Source: Pterobdella sp. o SKG-2022
Lineage: Eukaryota > Annelida > Clitellata > Hirudinida > Piscicolidae
Assembly: GCA_964035795.1 (NCBI GenBank)
Contig: OZ038322.1
Location: 6,438,925-6,502,924, forward strand
Direction: 5' to 3'
DNA length: 64,000 nt
How positions within the stretch are numbered: the first letter of the stretch is position 1; each line of letters starts with the position of its first letter. Below are positions 11,801 to 25,000 of the stretch, piece after piece. A program made the translations under genes and the position numbers. The notes below the pieces were generated by a model. The model was not told where the DNA came from. It searched no databases and saw only the letters and a list, made by a program, of their open reading frames with translations.

Positions 11801-14800
11801 TATATATTTTTAGAAAATAACTTTTTTTTGTGAATACATTTTTTGAACGCAATTTCAAAAAATTAATTTTTTTACAACAATTTTCATGATTTTTGAAGGC
11901 TTATTAAAACAAGGAGAATACGAATACCTGGGTAGTATTGAATCTATCAAGGTGATTATTCTATTATGAAGTCCTACCAAACGATCTCGTTTGTTTTTCA
12001 TGGCGATTGCTACAAGTTGTGGTTTGAATCCCGTTCTGGTAACTTGTACAGCGCTTTAGTTGTTTGTCAAGACGCTATATAACTTGGTATCATTTGGTCT
12101 TTGTACTCATCATTTAACTAAATTGTTTGAAGGTTAACAGTGGATTTTATGTCAGTGCTTTGTTTGATGGGAAAGTTACACTCCACAAAGTTAGCTCATA
12201 AGTCTGCTTAATATTGAAGCAAAAATGAAAATTTTTTTGGAAGGAATAAAAAAAACACAAGTTGTTTAATTTGTTTTAAATATCAAATGCTTAAGGTGAA
12301 TCCTGAAGACAATGATCACAGCAGGGAAATGATAACATTCCCGACCAAGGAGCAAAGAAACAAAGATGAGAGAATCACGTGCTACCAACTGACTGACCAA
12401 ATTTTCATTTGCGCCACCAATGTGAGGATCTCCATCATAAATTATAGATGTTATTTCGAATTTATTCAATTGTTTGAATAATTTTTGGTTTCAAACTCTA
12501 GTTTACTTAAGTATAATTTAATTTAGATACAAGTTATTCCTAAACACTACTAAACACGACCAGAAAGGAAACATCTACTACTTCCACTTGGAGGAGTGGG
12601 TGGTGGTATCGGAACACCACCACAACACTGCCTTCCACATGATGGTCTCAGACAAACTGGCAACAAGACTTCTGATGGTAGATGCTAAAGGACAAGTTTT
12701 TCTCTTTGAGCCTGTAAGTATGATTATTGAGTATAAAAAATGTAGTAAATGTCAAGAGTCGACTGAGGCATGATTCAAACTTGAAATTTGTTAGTTTCAA
12801 TCCATTCGACACAAAACTATTCAAACCACTCGGAAATCATCCAACGTTTGACTAGAGAATAAAATTCTCAATTCATTTTCTCAATTCACAAAATAAACAA
12901 AATCCAGTTGAAACATTTGAAAATTGTTTGAAGCATTTGAAACATTATCATTCATTTAATATATGGCTGCCATCTTCAGAGTGAGGAAAAAAAATTGGAA
13001 ATCACTGATTGTCCACCAAAAATAGAAGGCCTCATATGGGACTCCTGGCCCAACGACCGGGTAAGAGTTTGTCACGTTAAAATCTTTTTTGAAATGACAA
13101 AAAAAATTTTTTGTTTGATTTATGCTGTATAAAATTCACCATCTGTAGTTTATTGTCTTTGCCACACGAATTGAATGGAAATTCTCAGTTACTCAAAGTT
13201 CTTCAAAGATCTTCATTAAAATCTTTCAATCCTATGAAGTTCCTTTACACAATCCTCATTTTACGTTCGTTTCCATGCAATCTACTTCACCGTTCCATAT
13301 TACACCCACCAGGATGTGTTCATGTTGCACGACAAGGAGGTAGCCAAGGTGTACCTGCATGTGAAGAAGCATCTTCAAGGTGCTGCTCCATAAAGCGCTA
13401 TATGATCATTACTGTTATTTCATACCGAAAAACTCATCATTAGTTTAAAGCTTACACCAAAATGGCATATAATGAAAATATAACAAAATGATCTTTGTGA
13501 AAATAACTACCTTTCCTCTTTGCACCACACAAGGTACCAGAGTGGAGATGGTAGGTGAGAGCAAACTGGCCTACAACCAGACACCACTGATGCTGTATGC
13601 AGGCCAGCTCACGACCATGCTCAGCACGGGTTAATGCGTGTTGTGGTGTTGTGAAAGCGGAAGAACTTTTTAACAGCAATAATTATAATAATATTACTAC
13701 GTGTTAATACAGTTAGAACGATAATTACTAATTTTATTGTTGTCTTTTTGACTTATTTTTTTCGTTTTCTGAATATACTTAAATGACTGATGAGGAAGAA
13801 TAGCCTAAATCGATTTGTGAGGTCAACAAACATAAAGTGTTTATTCAAAAACAAACATGAAACTTTTCGTATCACTTGATAATATAAGCTAGTCTTACAA
13901 AAAGCTTCGTGTCTGTTTTTAAAGAAATACTTTGTGTTTTTTCGTCTTACACTTAGATGAATCTTCGTTGAATATGCATCTTTATGCAATGAACGCCTAC
14001 AAGTGATTTTTCATTTTTATGAGTAATTCTATTAATTCCTAAAATAAAGAACTTTGACTACATTCAAATACCACCTGTATATGTGCAGGAGGCATAAAAT
14101 CATTTCAATTGGACACGCATCCCTTCTTCCCTAGAGATGGGGAGTTGGACAGAGAAAAAGTGAGTTACAGTTGTCTGTATTGTTTGGTTTATTGTAAAGA
14201 AGTTCCAAGCAGCAAAAGCTGTTTTAAATAGGACCAATCATAGGCTTTGAAAAATGTCAGTTTTTTTTCATGAAACTCTTAAAAATGATTATTTCAGTAC
14301 TTTCACAATTTTTTTGGAGTTATATGATTGGTTCATAAACTTTAGGCTTGCTATTCAATACTTTTTGCCTGATCGCGAAGTGCCTGTGGTTTATTGGGAT
14401 TTGTTTAAACATTTATTCATGTTTGACAGACGAAAGAGAACTTTTTGAAACTGTTGAAACTTGGAAAGTAGATGAATTCTTGTATTTTTTCGATTTTTTT
14501 GTTCACTGTTATTTATTATTATTATTATTTATATTATTACGCGTAACTGAAAATGTTACACGCGAAACAAGTTCTCACACTTTTAAATAAAACTATTCAT
14601 TATTCAGAAATATTATTATTTTCTCGTTTGACTCAAAAATCATTAATGATTAATTATTCTTCGAACTTTAGAACACTCACAAAACCCATTCAGGTTTGCT
14701 CAAGCTAATTACATATGCAAAAGCTTGGACGAGGCTGATAAATGGGAGAAGCTGGGAGTAGCTGCCATAGAGACACTAGATGTTGAGACGGGTGAGTCAT

Positions 14801-17800
14801 TTTTGCAATCAGGTGTGGTGTTGGCTAAGAGATGGTTGGAAATGTAGATGTTGTTTGATGTGTTCCGTAATTGTTGATGGAGGGTGCGATTTGTTGGTAA
14901 AATGATATTTCATATAATTCTTGTTATTTTGATTGATTTAGAGTTTTGAAATCTGAATGTTTTCCATTAAGTAATTATTCAACTACTAAAAAGTTTATTT
15001 TTGAAATTTCGAATGTTTCCTTTCTGTTATTTTCTACCTTTCTAAAAATATATTAGGTTCTAATTCTTAAAAAATAATAGCTATATCAAAATTTTATGTT
15101 TTTTTATATATTTAAAAAACATTGAAACTTGATTGTTTGAACTGCAACATAGCTATCAAGGCGTACAGAGGCAAAGGTGATGTGTCAATGGTGATGTCCC
15201 TACAAGATCTACAGGTACTTTTGTTGTTGTTGTTGTTTTTGTTGTTGTTGAAAAGATTCATTCATGTGTAAATATATTAGTTCCTTTGACGGTCAAATTT
15301 TTTTTGTAAATAAGGGTAGGAAGCATATTATAGAAAATATAAACTGAATTGTATCACTAAGATTATATAAGAAGCAATGAAATATAAAAACAATTTGAAA
15401 TATTTATTAGATATAAAATTAATAAATTCATCATTAAATTTATTTAGCGTTTGAAAAATATGATTTCCACCAATTATTTAATCTCTTCAAATTTAAAATA
15501 TTTTTATTTCTAATGAAACTAATACAAACCAATGGTAGTTGATAGAGGACAAAAGGTTGTTGGCCGGACATTTGAACGTAGTTCAGGGAAACTTCGACAT
15601 CGCACAACAACTTTTTCTCAAATCTTCTAGACCTGTTGCTGCTCTCGAAGTGGGTGGATAGGTGTGGTTTGGTTTGGTGTGGTGAAAATTTTCATGTTTT
15701 GGTATGGTGTGGTACGATATGTTATGATGAAGAAAAGTTTCGTATAGTATGAAGAAACGTAATGTGATGTAGTGTGGTTTGGCTGAGTCGGATATAGTGT
15801 GATACGATATGGTATGATGTTGTATGATCTAATATGGGGCTATGTTATATAGTGTATTATACAATTTAATGACATACCATCTCAGATGCGAAGAGATCTG
15901 ATGCATTGGGAGCAGGTGCTCAGCCTGGCTCAAGAGTATGCCCCTCAGGTGCTGTAGTTTGAAATTGTTGATTTTTCACTGTTATTCAATATATTTATCG
16001 TCCCTTATATGGTTGGATGTACTGTTGTTCTTCATTTTTGTGTTGCCCCAATCAATCTATTGAATTTTTTTTATAAAATAATGTTTGATAATGTAAGTTA
16101 TCATGATAATATTTTTTATACATATCAAAGACTGCCATTAGATTTTACCTTTATATGTACACATTACTCAGGTCAAAATGGTTTTATAAAGCTTCTTAAT
16201 CAACTAAAACTATAAAGATCTTCTTTTTCACTAATTACTTCAATTTCTAGTTATTAAATTTATGAATAAATTTCCATAAACTAATTTTTTCAAAAGCCAT
16301 CAAAACTGCTTCTCATACTTGAAAGTGTTAAGTTGATAACGAAAAGCTTCGTATCTTAATAAACTTACTAGAGTTCTGAAATATTACTCTTTCCATAAAC
16401 TCTATCTTAAAATCATTATTTTCGATTTCCCATATAATGATGTGTTTAATAAATTACTGGTTAAAAAAACCCTATTATTGATCTATTAACTTGCTAATTA
16501 TTTCAATTCTATCGATGATTTATTAATTATTTTTTACTACCATCAACTCTCAGGACATCCCGTTTATATCGAAGGAGTATGCCCAGCAGTTGGAGTTCAT
16601 AGCTCAGTACCCGGCTTCGTTGCAGCACTACAAACAGGTCATTTGCGTCTATCGGGTTTATGTATTCAGTTATATATTGTGTTTATTTATTATGTATTTA
16701 GTTAGAGACTTGATTTATTTGTCGACCTTTATAGCTTAGCTGGTAGAGCATTAGACTAATTATTTAAAGTTACCGGGTTCGATCCCGCGTGGGCCGACAA
16801 TTAGCACCTGTTTCACAGTGTCTTTTCGCTACATTAAACTTGTAGCGAGCGCTTCATAAATACCGCACTACGTTATATTAAATTAAATTAAATATCTTTT
16901 ATTAAAAATGAATAACTTAGTTATAAAATATTTTATCTTTCTGGAAAGTCTTTGAACAAGTGTCCAGAAACATAATGTTCCCAAATGAATGTGCTAACTT
17001 TGCTCATTTTTGTGAACAGAACACTGACTTTCAACAATAGCTATCTAAGTAAACTTGGAGCTAATGATTTTCTATAATAGCGTAACCAAAAACCCTACGA
17101 TTCGCAGTGTATAGTCTTTGATTGGGCTTATCTAATACACTAATACAAAATAACACTAATACCACAGAACTACCTTCAAATACTAACACACCACAGGCGA
17201 TAATACCATTGAAGAATGACAGGAGCAAGAAAAAGAGCAGAAGAGAGGATAAGAGGGGAGGGGAGGCGGATGTGGAAGAGCATAACCAGGCTTGTGTGGC
17301 TGGAGTTGCTCGCATGACCATCAGGACTGGAGATATCCGCAAGTAAGATCTTTTTGTTTTGTATTATTTTTTTTTCATTATTTCTAATCAATATTTTATT
17401 CATAATTATTATTATTCTTTTTATTAGTATAGTTTTTATTATTATTCAATTATTAATATGTATATTATTATTGTTATTCAAGTGTATAATTAAACATAAT
17501 CAATTACTTGAAGAGGCATGGAGTTAGCAATGAGAGAGTTATCGAAGGCTGACTGCAAGGATTGTGCCCTGATCTTGGAAAACATGAAGGTCAATAAGAT
17601 ATTGGTTCACTAAGTGTTTTTTTCTGTTTGTTGTATTCTTAAAACTAGTTTACTTTCTTTGTATTATATGTTTTAAAATTACGATAGATGGTTTAAAATT
17701 TTTTATTCAATTTTTCTGAAATGTGAAATCATACACGATAGATAGATATATATACTAATACTTTAGTAATGAAATGTATCAAAGACTGTTTTAACTCCAG

Positions 17801-20800
17801 CAATACCCTGAGGCAGCCACGCTGTATGAGAAGGCTGGTTACTATGACGGGGCTGCTAGCTGTTTCATCAAGGCTAAGAACTGGTAAGGCTTGCATGATT
17901 ATTAACATATTAAAACATATAAAAAGTATACCATTCAAATGCAAACATTCTCATCAACTCTTCTAGTTTCAACACAGCATAACAGTGAAATAAATCATTT
18001 ATATAAGTTATTCAATCAAATTTTTTGTGTAAATACAACAGACTAACACAACCGTAGGACTAAAGTGGGAGACATCATAGAGAAAACCTCAGTGAGTAAG
18101 ATCCACACCCAGTACGCCAAAGCGCAGGAAGATCAAAAACGATACAACGAAGCTGCAAAAGCCTACGAGAGTGGCAAGAGTTGGGAAGACGCCATTAGGT
18201 AGAATAGTGTTGTATGTGATTTTTAGATAATAGTAAAATTTATCATTAGGTATGGTTCATTCAAGATGCTTTCTAGGTCATGTTATTGTTTTTTTTTATC
18301 CAAAACTTTTACGGAACTTTTTGTGAACTTGTGCCATATTATCGAATAATCTCTTTTTTTGTTTGAGCACAATGAAGATAATCGTGGGTACTTTAAAAAA
18401 TTTTTTAGACGAATCATTGTTTTATGATGTCATATCAAAAACAAGAGCGCTTTAGGAGTTTTTTATGTACAAACTGTCGTCAAATGCCCCACAGAATCCA
18501 TCTGGACCATTTCAAGAACCCGACAGAGGCTGCAAGGATTGTGAAGGAAAGCAACTCAATTGAGGGCGCCAAAATGATTGCCAAGTAAGTTCTCCATCCA
18601 TCTCAGTTTCTTTCACATTGATGTAGTTTTAATGTAAGGTAATGAGGCTTCTTTTCAGAGACATCTTATGTATTTTTTGTATAGCAATTAAACTTCAAAA
18701 ACATCAATTTCTTTTTAAATAAATGTATGAATCCTCAATTGATGTTTTTAAAGTTTAATGTAATGAGGTGTTCATAAAGGGCTTTTGCTTATAGATCAAA
18801 GCGCTTGGCAAAAATTTAATGTAGCGAAAACACACTGTGTTATAGGTGCTAATATGTACATGCAATGGAATATTGAAAATATTGATTTTTTTAAAGGTTT
18901 TTTGAGTCAGCTGGTGATTTTCAGTCAGCTATTCAGTTCTTGGTGTTTTCCAAATGCAACAACGAAGCATTTCGACTGGCCCAGAAACACGGTCACATGC
19001 AACAATATGCTGATATTATTGGTTAGTATTCTATAAGGTTATGAACACAACTAAAATATAAAAATACGGCTTGAATTGATGCAGGTGACGAGGCGAGTGA
19101 AGACGATTTGAAGAGCATGTCTGTGCATTTCGAGAATGAAGGCAACTCGTACATGGCTGGAAAGTTCTGCCATATGGCCGGAGATTATCGAGAGGTTTGT
19201 ATCACATTTGCAATAGCGCCACTAATTACATTCATAACTTTCCGTAAATTAATTTTACAAATATTTTTGAATTATTTCTACAAAGGCGATGCGTTTGTTA
19301 CTGAGAGACGAGAACAAGGAGAACCATGCTGCAATATCATTGGCTGTGCAGGTGGCTGGGCAGGCGAACAACAATCAACTAACTGAACAACTCATCAGCT
19401 ACTTAATGGGAGAAGTGGACGATTATCCCAAGGTGGCTTCCAACCTCTTTCTAGAACTTATGTGTATTTTATTTTAATTTATAGAAATGCTTAAAAAGTT
19501 GAAAAAAAATATTTTTAAGTACCATGCTGCAAAGGTGCTAATATAATTAGAAATAAATATAAATCAAATATATAATTCATAGAAATGCTTTCAAACATTA
19601 AATTTTTTTAAACTCAAAAATTCATTAAATACTCTGAAATAATCATAGTAATTTCCGCATCACCTTGTCTACCTACTCCATAAGGACCCCAAGTACCTCT
19701 TTCAACTGCATCTGATCCAGAACAAACACAAGGAGGCAGCTTCAATCGCCATAATTATTGCCAGGGAACAGCAAAATGAAGGTCTATAGTATTTTTTACA
19801 CCTTAGGTAGTCATCCAAGTTTTTTTGTAGATTGAAATTTGTATAAGAGTACCTAGATATTCGAATGTGGTCGATATGAATTCGATGATAAGGTTATTTT
19901 AGTAATTTCTCATTAACTTTCATTAAAAGTGTGTCTTAAAATTATAACTGAAGTTTCATCAAAAATCCTTTACCAACTCGACCTCCTTAACCAGGCTCAT
20001 ACAAAATGGCCCATAAGCTTTTGTTTGAGATGTGTGTGGAGTTGAAGCAACACAACATCAAAATTCCCCTTGAGATCATCAACAGTCTCACCCTTCTCCA
20101 CAGTTATGTGCTTGCCAAGGTTCAGTCTGTAATGCTCATCAAAAATTTAGTAGCAAACTTGCTAGATATTGGTTGTACTAAAAACAGATTTATTTTTATA
20201 TATAATCAGCATATAAAATTTCCATCAATATTATTCATAATCAATAAGGAAGTATTTTTGTAATTATTATATACAATTTATATCCATGGCATGATAGATT
20301 TATATAAAAATATGTACAAAACCAGCTGCAGATAAAGCTAGGGGAGCATTTAAAGGCAGCCAGACTCCTTATCAGAGTGTCCAACTCCATCTCAAGATTC
20401 CCTCAACGTTGGTGCATCATTAGTGATGGTTTGATGCAGTATAACGGTAGTTTAACTAAATTTGTATGTCGAAATTTGGCTTGAGGTAATCATAGTGATT
20501 GTTATAACAGATGCTGTACAGATCCTTACGACTACCGTAATTGAATGCCAAAGGTTGTGTGTGTCTGTGATTATATTCTTCCTTGTATTTTTATATGGTT
20601 AACTTCATGTTTTTCACGCACATAAGTAATTTTGTTTCGATTTTTTTTACATTACATGGTAATTTAGACTTGATTTGTGAAAAGTTTTGTATGTTAAAGT
20701 TAATTTAAAAATTTTAATATTTAATATTTTATACTACTGGTGTGAACGCTGTTAATCAATTCCATTCCAATTTAATGGAGAAACAATAAAATTTATGTAA

Positions 20801-21678
20801 CATTTGTTGCACAGATCAGGCTTGAAGAACTCGGCTTTTAACTTTGCAGTGATGCTCTTGAAGCCAGAATACAGAGATAACATCGACCCAAAATATAAAA
20901 AAAAGATCGAACTGATCGTGAGGTCAGTAGAATTATCATTATACCAAGTTTTGGTATTTATTTCAACATACTATATTGACTAGATTTTTTAAAGTTTTAA
21001 AACACTCATGTTTCATAATAACTCTCGTTTGCTTCAAACCTCCCATGTTTTATAAAAAACCTTTTTACGACACGAATGGCAGAAAGCCAGATCGCACAGA
21101 GGTAGAGGAGGGGTTGACTCCGTGTCCATACTGCAGCTACGAGATGCCATCTTCGCAACTGTTGTGCTCTTCCTGCAAGAACAACATCCCTTTCTGTGTT
21201 GCATCGGTTAGTATTGTGTCTCCAAGTGTCTGTTGAGATGACTGCCAATCATTTTAAAAATTTAGCTGATAAATTTTGAGTTTTGTTGTATTCTAGATCT
21301 ATTGATTAAATGTAGATTCTCATTAAAACAATGCTTAATTTGAGTTATTTTTTAAATTTTAAAAGGGGATGCATATCATAAAAGACCAAACAACCATGTG
21401 CCCAAACTGTCAGTTCCCATCCATCATCTCGGAAATCTCAAGGTTCGACTATTTCGATGAATGCATACAAGAGCTTCAATCACTCATAAGTTTATTCAGC
21501 TATTTTATTTTAACTATTGAAGAAGTCACACTTGAAAATAATAAGAAAATTGATTGTTTTTAATTGAAGCTTACTGAGTGGAGAGGATTTGAGTTGTCCG
21601 ATGTGTGGTGCGGAAATGGATGTGATGGGGATGAAAACGCTATGCAGTATGAAGCAGGTCTTGTACTCGTATGAGTAA
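8853..21678 (+). CDS. WDR19: WD repeat protein 19 / intraflagellar transport protein IFT144
   Basis: A core component of IFT complex A, which drives retrograde transport and membrane-protein entry in cilia. Coding exons: 8853-8858, 8982-9073, 9152-9214, 9306-9424, 9563-9707, 9872-9948, 10219-10358, 10442-10554, 10806-10887, 11037-11132, 11194-11568, 11649-11763, 11899-11951, 12133-12189, 12296-12421, 12564-12713, 12980-13060, 13313-13379, 13534-13629, 14092-14159, 14430-14467, 14694-14791, 15153-15214, 15539-15649, 15886-15948, 16554-16637, 17197-17342, 17514-17589, 17801-17883, 18058-18198, 18495-18584, 18897-19021, 19085-19194, 19286-19432, 19685-19781, 19995-20119, 20326-20407, 20511-20553, 20815-20922, 21083-21206, 21366-21442, 21570-21678. 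Phases close to 1420 codons (human 1342 residues). The N-terminal half is WD40 propellers ([24 protein letters not shown]); the C-terminal half is TPR-like ([21 protein letters not shown]) and ends in Cys pairs (CPYC, CSSC, CPNC, CPMC) typical of IFT144. Exon 1 codes only Met-Lys. The junction of exons 10 and 11 is the least certain. Confidence 0.96.
9811..9834 (+). repeat. Copy of the TTTCCATGCTAGCA motif
   Basis: Partial copy (TGTTTCCATGCTAGCAG) in WDR19 intron 5, just upstream of exon 6. See the copies at 3024, 22420 and 51868. Confidence 0.45.
10107..10162 (-). mobile_element. Solo 3' end of the 3365-5560 LINE family
   Basis: Plus-strand (CAAT)n followed by GTAGTCCGTTATCCTTTACTAAGGGTTG in two adjoining pieces closely matches the 3' end of the LINE at 3365-3420 (ATAGCCCGTTTTCC, TTTACCAAGGGTTGG). 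Only the last 50 or so bases are present, as expected of a severely 5'-truncated insertion. It sits in WDR19 intron 6 in antisense orientation. Confidence 0.75.
13875..13945 (+). repeat. AAAAAGCTTCGTGT repeat, copy 2
   Basis: Matches 7225-7260 in its first 36 bases. It lies in WDR19 intron 19, about 60 bases downstream of a CTGATGAGG at 13787-13795. Confidence 0.5.
15219..15250 (+). repeat. (TTG)n microsatellite
   Basis: TTGTTGTTG repeats with one TTTTTG interruption, in the WDR19 intron after exon 23. Confidence 0.85.
15655..15860 (+). repeat. Degenerate GT-rich pentamer repeat
   Basis: About 200 bases built from variants of GTGTG, GTATG, GGTTT and GATAT in roughly five-base steps, filling nearly the whole WDR19 intron between 15649 and 15886. 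It looks like an eroded simple-sequence array. Confidence 0.6.
16341..16375 (+). repeat. GAAAAGCTTC hammerhead-half-like repeat
   Basis: AACGAAAAGCTTCGTATC followed by TTAATAAACTT, resembling the 3' half of the motif at 44740-44798 (GAAAAGCTTAGTATTC... TTAATAAAG). No CTGATGA core is seen before it. Confidence 0.45.
16721..16880 (+). mobile_element. tRNA-derived SINE, copy 1
   Basis: The head (16721-16798) has a polymerase III A box (TAGCTTAGCTGGTAGAGC) and B box (GGGTTCGATCCC). The anticodon arm folds as TTAGA / CTAATTA / TTTAA, giving anticodon AAT (isoleucine). The body starting CAATTAGCACCTGTTTC and the end AGCGCTTCATAAATA match a second copy at 56458-56630 well beyond the tRNA part. This marks a retroposon rather than a tRNA gene. 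It lies in WDR19 intron 26. Confidence 0.85.
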
Positions 21679-22002
21679 TAAGAAGGGAAAAATACATTTC
21701 ATTCTGCTTTAAAATATTTAAAGTTTTCAAACAATCCGAGATGTCAACTATTTATTTGAGAAATATGTGTAATTAGTATTTAATAGTTTTGTAAATTAAT
21801 AAATGTTTTTGAATTTCAAGAATTGATCCATCACAATGGCAATATTCGAACTATGGAACAACTTTTTTCAAGTAAACCCTCTCAATATTGACGATTCCAA
21901 AACTTCGTAGTTTTAAAAAACTATTAAAAAGTTCATAAGTGATAATGATGGTTTGAAACTTACCAAAACTTTTCCACACCGATAAGTTATTTTTGGAAGT
22001 CA
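21679..22002. other. Convergent 3' spacer, WDR19 to SH2 gene
   Basis: 324 bases between two stop codons facing each other. AATAAA near 21799 (plus strand) may serve WDR19. No other feature was seen. Confidence 0.55.
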
Positions 22003-25000
22003 TTAAGCATGCAAAGCATGTAGGTTAAGTTTGCAGGGCAGTGACAAGGCATCGGAGCTATGCTTGGCTACTAAGGATGAGAGGTCTGCTATGAAGTTCA
22101 GTGGTTTGTGGGGCTTAATTTATAATACAAGTAATCATTCATTATTTAAAAAAATTCAAATTTGATTTTGAATAAGAATTCATTTTTAAATATAAGTTTG
22201 TCATTTGATGTTTTTTATGACTTCTCAAACTCTCTCGAAAATAAGTTTGCAATTCAAAACTCACCAAAAATAGGCTCGATTTCAGAACCATAAACTCTTA
22301 CTCCATTGGGTAGTTGTTCTATCAATAAATGTCGAACAAAATCCGAGATTTGCACATCTTTTGAAGCAAAAAATAAGAAGTTAATACTTTTTACGTCATC
22401 ATCCTCATCATCATCGTTATATGTCCATTTCCATGTTAGCATGGGTTGGACGGGGTCTTATAGAGAATTTTAGTTCATTAAAAAGAGGTTTTTTAGGATT
22501 AAATCTTTAAAAACGTTTATGAAAACTAACCAGTTTTACCGGCAAGTTTGAAAGGGAGTTGAGCCACTTTTAATCCAAGGGAATATTCGCCGTGATATGA
22601 TGAACTTTTTCTTATGATAAACGCACCTGCCGCTTGGTTTTTCAGCAGTTCCACCACTATCAAATTATTGAGTGTTTTTAAATAAGAAGTTTTCATTCTT
22701 AATTGTGCTTGTTATGTATTCAAACATCATGTATAGCTGTAAAATGCAAACAGACTCACTTTCATCTCTGGAGATGTGAGGCTTGAACCATGGAGGGTTG
22801 CCAAGAAAGCCAAAGTTTTCGTAAATGTTTCTCTCGCCGATGTCGCAATTGTTATAACAGCTATCGCTGTTACTACTCGAGTCTCGATTGTTTATTTCAA
22901 AGCAGTCTTGGTGAAGGTGATCACTATGAGTATTGTAATTTTGGCTCGTTTCTGGTAGTGCAGGATGCAAAAGATATGAGGGTTTGTTGTGGGTTTGTGT
23001 TGCAGATGATGGCCGAGAATGCAATTTATTTGTAATAATTGTTTTTTTTACTTTTTGGTCTAATGTAACAGACTGGCCAAAAGCTGCTAGTAAACCGGTG
23101 TTCCCACTTGCAGCTTTATCTGTGATGGATGACTCAGATATTGACTTGAGGGTTTTCTTAACATTTTGTGGTTTCAAAGCAGTATCTAAAGAAAACGTTT
23201 GCTTCAAAGTTTTTTTTTCGGTTTTTTGACTGAATTTCGGTTTATGATGGAATATTGGTGAATTGAGGAAAAATTCTTGAAAGTATTTCTTGTTTTGGAA
23301 GGTTTTATTGTAGACGATCGCGTCATCGACATTTTGCTCACTGTAATAGTTTGGGTTCTCATAATACCTAGGTCCGTTTGTAGTTTTGAAAGATGAGCAT
23401 GTGATATTGGAAGTACTATCACTAGCTTTATGATGAAAATCAAGAGAGTTTGTAAGTGTGTTTATTTTGATGTTAGTCATTGGATGGCATCGGGAGGGAT
23501 TAGCATTTGGAGGTTTCGATAAGGGTAGATGGTTGATGGAAGAATCCTGTTGTTTATAATAGTTCAGAAATGTCGCTGATGGCACATTCATAGGAAAAAA
23601 CAATTCAGAAGGTGGAATCTTTTTTTTGATCGTGAAATCATATTTATCCTTTTCTTTTAAATTGTTCCAATAATAAGAAATCTTTGTTTTGGAAGTTGAG
23701 AAATTCATTGACGAACCAAAATCTTCAAAACTTTGAGTTGTTGCTGAAATGTATAAGTTAATTCAAAACTCTAAATTTGAATTGAAAATTGACCTACTTG
23801 AAGAAAGCTTTCGCAGATTTTCCATAGAATTCCTTTCCAGCTTTTTTGAGTTTTTTTTCACACTTCTTTTGAATGCTTTACAATAGTCAGTTTTTGCTGA
23901 ATTTTTTTCGAATAATTTTTTGACATTTTCAAAAGGTGATGGCATTTCTTTGATGGCATCCTTGAGATTCTCGAAGGATTTTTGACTCTTTTCTACCGAA
24001 TTAGGCTCTTCTTCAGTCTTGTTTGAATTTTTCTTTAATAATTTCTTCAATTCTTTTTGAGTTTTTTTCATGAAATTGGCATTTTTTTTCTCTTCGTTTT
24101 TCTTAATCGCTTCATTATTTTTAGCTCCTATTTCATATTCATTATTTTTTTCTGTTTTTTTGGATATAATTTCATCATTTTTTTTAGTTTTAGCTTTCAC
24201 TTCATATTTGATTTCTTCATAATTACATGAATCATCTACATAATCATCATTAAATGCTTCATAATCTGTTTCATCGCTATTTGCAAGAGTAATTTTATTT
24301 GTTTTATTGCTCCTTAAACACTCATATCCTGGTGCATCTTCATTCTCAAATAGTTCAGAATCGATTTCTGAATAAAGATCTGCTATAATTTAAAACAATT
24401 CATTTAACTTTGAAAATTGCTTCGTCAATATTTCACAAAAATATATATTTGGAATTTTTACTTTTTTAGAGTGGAACATCAAAAAAAAAGTTACTTTAAA
24501 AAAATTAAAAATAATTTCAAAACCAAAAACAAAAGTAAAAAAATCAAACAGCTCTCAAAACTGCAATCATGTACCAACCGTGCGGAACTAGTTGATTATA
24601 AAAATCTGCAGTAATTTCGCTGTAAACAGATAAGTTATTGGAGGAAAGAAGTGGAAAATTTGAACTCCCAGCGGGGCTACAGAAGCTTATGATAGAAGGT
24701 TGGTTGTTTGTAGAGAGGGTTGCATCGATGCTGTTATTGCTTGGAAGGGTAGCTGAACTAGCAATCCCAGTGGTACTAGGCTCCACTTTATGGTACAACG
24801 ATGAGGTATATAATGGCTTTGAACTCTTTACATTTTCTTCATTTTTGTCAATATTTTTTGTTTTACTTCTATCTACTTGTGAGTATAAAATTTCATAGTT
24901 GTCAGTGATATGTGCATCTTTTTGTTTGGAAGATTTTGGCGGTTTTTTGAGTTCTTTATTCGGGAAAGAATAAAAACAACTCTCGTCATCTATCATTTAT

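Noticed and set aside
13787..13880. Second hammerhead from CTGATGAGG at 13787 and GAAAC at 13859
   Set aside because: No helix II can be drawn between them and the spacing is too long, so it was not called.
16721..16798. Possible functional tRNA-Ile gene
   Set aside because: Acceptor stem and D-arm are imperfect and the flanking body is shared with a second copy at 56458, so it is the head of a SINE.
22030..22100. Plus-strand orphan exon (GSDKASELCLATKDERS) after WDR19
   Set aside because: WDR19 already has a proper end at 21678; the opposite strand of this segment encodes the terminal part of the SH2 domain, which explains the open frame.
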